From contig NZ_CP034783.1 in the NCBI RefSeq assembly GCF_006094435.1, positions 186,001 to 250,000 on the forward strand: a stretch of 64,000 nucleotides of DNA. Reading direction: 5' to 3'. Under the pieces are notes generated by a model. It worked only from the letters and a program-made list of their open reading frames with translations. It was not told the DNA's origin and did not search any database. The position numbers were made by a program, and so were the translations under genes. Positions 62,099 to 64,000 of this stretch are shown one piece after another; position 1 is the stretch's first letter; each line of letters begins with the position of its first letter. This stretch comes from Pseudomonas sp. MPC6 (GTDB taxonomy: Bacteria > Pseudomonadota > Gammaproteobacteria > Pseudomonadales > Pseudomonadaceae).

Positions 62099-64000
62099 GC
62101 GGCCGCGACCTCACTCAGGCCGCTATGGCGCAAGAGTGCGTCAATCGACGGTGGCCGTCCCCGGAAGTCGACGAACAGCACCATCGGTTCCTGGGAACCG
62201 CCGCGCGCCAGGATCGCCTCGCGGAACGCGCGACCGGTGGCGGCATTGAGCACGCCGTCTTCTTCGAATTTCGAGAAAGCATCCGCCGACAGCACTTCCG
62301 CCCATTTGTAGCTGTAGTAGCCCGCCGCGTAACCGCCGGCGAAGATATGCGCAAAGCTGTTGGGGAACCGGTTGTAGGCCGGCGGCCGCATGACCGAGAC
62401 CTCGTCGCGCACGCCTTCGAGCACTTGCAGCACGCTGCGGCCGTCGCCGTGGGTGGCATGCAGTTCGAAGTCGAACAGCGAGAATTCCAGCTGGCGAACC
62501 ATCATCAGGCCGGACTGGAAGTTCTTCGCCGCGAGCATCTTTTCCAGCAGGTCCTGAGGCAGCGGCTCGCCGGTTTCGTAATGACCGGAGATCAGCGCCA
62601 GGCCTTCCGGCTCCCAGCACCAGTTCTCCATGAACTGGCTTGGCAACTCGACCGCATCCCAGGCTACGCCGTTGATGCCGGATACGCCGGCATGCTCGAC
62701 GCGGGTCAGCAGGTGATGCAGGCCGTGACCGAATTCGTGGAACAGCGTCGTCACCTCATCGTGGGTCAGCAGCGCTGGCTTGCCGCTGTCGGCCGGGGTG
62801 AAGTTGCACACCAGGTTGGCCACCGGGCTCTGGAGGATGCCTTGGGCGGTGCGGCGACGATCACGGGCGCCGTCCATCCAGGCACCGCCGCGCTTGTTGG
62901 CGCGGGCGTAGAGGTCAAAGAAGAAGCGACCGACGTGCTGGCCGTTTTCCTTGATTTCGAACAGGCGAACATCCGGGTGCCAGGTGTCGAAGCCTTTCTG
63001 CTCGGCGATTTCGATGCCATACAGACGCTGGACGATGGCGAACAGACCGCCCAGCACCTTGTCGATCGGGAAGTAGGCACGAAGGGCTTCCTGGGCAACG
63101 CTGTAGCGCTGCTCGCGAAGTTTTTCACCGTAGAAACCGCTGTCCCAGCTTTGCAGGTCCGGGCAGCCTTGTTCGGCGGCATAAGCTTTGAGCTGTTGCA
63201 GATCCTGGGCGGCGAACGGCTTGCTGCGCTTGGCCAGATCGCGCAGGAAACTGATGACCTGGTCGCTGGATTCGGCCATTTTGGTGGCCAGGCTCAACTC
63301 CGAAAAGCTGGCGAAACCCAGGAGTCTGGCCAGTTCCTGGCGCAGGTCGAGGATTTCTTCCATGACCGGGCCGTTATCGTTCTGACCGGCATTCGGGCCT
63401 TGGTCCGACGCACGGGTGCAGTAGGCGGCGTAGACTTCTTCGCGCAGGGCACGGTCCTTGGCGTAGGTCATCACTGCGTAGTAGCTTGGGAATTCCAGGG
63501 TGATCAACCAGCCATTCAGGTCTTTGGCCTGGGCTGCTGCGGCCATTTGTGCCTTGGCCGAATCGGTCAGGCCGTCGAGGGTGGCTTCGTCAGTGACGTG
63601 CCTGGTCCAGGCCTGTGTGGCGTCGAGCAACTGGTTGGAGAAGCGGCTGCCCAGCTCCGACAATTTGCTCTGCACTTCGGCATAACGCTTTTGTTCGGCT
63701 TCCGGCAGGTCGATACCCGACAGGCGGAAGTCACGCAGGGAGTGTTCCAGAATGGTTTTCTGCGCCACATCGAAACCGGCGGCTGCCGGGCTGTTGGCGA
63801 GCGCTTCGAAGGCCTCGAACAACTCGCGATTCTGGCCCAGCTCGGTGGAGTAGGCGCTCAAGGCGGGCAGGCAGGACTCGTAGGCTTCACGCAGTTCGGC
63901 GCTGTTGCACACCGCATTCAGGTGGCTGACCGGGCTCCAGGCCGCGCCGAGGCGATCGTTGAGTTCGTCCATGGCCAGCACCAGGCCGGCCCAGGTCGGT
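62095..64000 (-). CDS. prlC: oligopeptidase A (M3 family), 5' end outside the window
   Basis: About 634 codons are visible and the frame runs off the window edge, so roughly 50 N-terminal residues are missing compared with the usual 680. The thermolysin-like zinc motif is HEFGH in TLFHEFGHGLHHLL, with the third ligand glutamate in ELPSQFMENWCWE. M3 oligopeptidase A degrades short peptides and cleaved signal peptides in the cytoplasm. Followed by yheV with a four-base overlap. Confidence 0.95.
   Translation of the reverse strand, partial: PTWAGLVLAMDELNDRLGAAWSPVSHLNAVCNSAELREAYESCLPALSAYSTELGQNRELFEAFEALANSPAAAGFDVAQKTILEHSLRDFRLSGIDLPEAEQKRYAEVQSKLSELGSRFSNQLLDATQAWTRHVTDEATLDGLTDSAKAQMAAAAQAKDLNGWLITLEFPSYYAVMTYAKDRALREEVYAAYCTRASDQGPNAGQNDNGPVMEEILDLRQELARLLGFASFSELSLATKMAESSDQVISFLRDLAKRSKPFAAQDLQQLKAYAAEQGCPDLQSWDSGFYGEKLREQRYSVAQEALRAYFPIDKVLGGLFAIVQRLYGIEIAEQKGFDTWHPDVRLFEIKENGQHVGRFFFDLYARANKRGGAWMDGARDRRRTAQGILQSPVANLVCNFTPADSGKPALLTHDEVTTLFHEFGHGLHHLLTRVEHAGVSGINGVAWDAVELPSQFMENWCWEPEGLALISGHYETGEPLPQDLLEKMLAAKNFQSGLMMVRQLEFSLFDFELHATHGDGRSVLQVLEGVRDEVSVMRPPAYNRFPNSFAHIFAGGYAAGYYSYKWAEVLSADAFSKFEEDGVLNAATGRAFREAILARGGSQEPMVLFVDFRGRPPSIDALLRHSGLSEVAAA

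Overview
The window is chromosomal DNA of a Pseudomonas, most likely a member of the P. fluorescens complex. This rests on gene content and order: algB-kinB-ampDh2-type amidase-diguanylate cyclase-EEP-dsbA-cc4-engB-polA-thrB-znuA/zur-znuCB-katE-metNIQ, then the aa3-type oxidase cluster, SulP transporter and carbonic anhydrase, and prlC-yheV at the right edge. From memory this follows the P. aeruginosa PA5479-PA5505, PA0102-PA0114 and PA0067-PA0069 blocks. High GC and many paired REP elements (REPINs) agree. No rRNA, tRNA or CRISPR array was seen.

Layout. 1-7.8 kb: the end of a Na/Pi-cotransporter-like gene, an M16 peptidase, a DUF5924/DUF2914 membrane protein, and a four-gene MCE lipid-transport operon (STAS-MlaE permease, ATPase, MlaD-like, lipoprotein). 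7.9-9.1 kb: an IS110-family element sitting exactly inside a REP sequence. 9.1-24.5 kb: transporters, a DUF1328-ivy (lysozyme inhibitor) pair, the algB-kinB two-component system, c-di-GMP enzymes around a cell-wall amidase, dsbA and two cytochromes c. 24.7-38.9 kb: engB, an ErsA-like sRNA with an AlgU-type promoter, polA (whose proofreading site looks mutated), thrB, zinc uptake under Zur, catalase HPII and the methionine importer. 39-47.6 kb: cytochrome c oxidase structural and assembly genes with the heme O/A pathway. 48-51 kb: a conserved hypothetical gene, a SulP transporter and a beta-carbonic anhydrase.

51.3-57.7 kb is the most interesting part. A PA0069-like radical SAM gene is split by a compact element of about 5.28 kb. 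The break lies inside the codons for its iron-sulfur motif CxxxCxxC, and joining the two flanks restores a 352-codon reading frame. The element carries a large serine recombinase at its left end, two unrecognised cargo genes, a small resolvase preceded by repeated candidate binding sites, and an exported Rap1a/Tai-type immunity protein without an effector. The split gene is preceded by a perfect LexA-type operator, so an SOS promoter points into the element towards the immunity gene.

57.7-64 kb: a three-subunit flavin/cytochrome c dehydrogenase of the gluconate type, yheV, and prlC running off the edge.

Limits. All calls come from reading the sequence and from recalled family knowledge; nothing was searched or folded. 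Starts were moved from the longest possible reading frame where a ribosome binding site, an overlap with the upstream gene or family length supported it.
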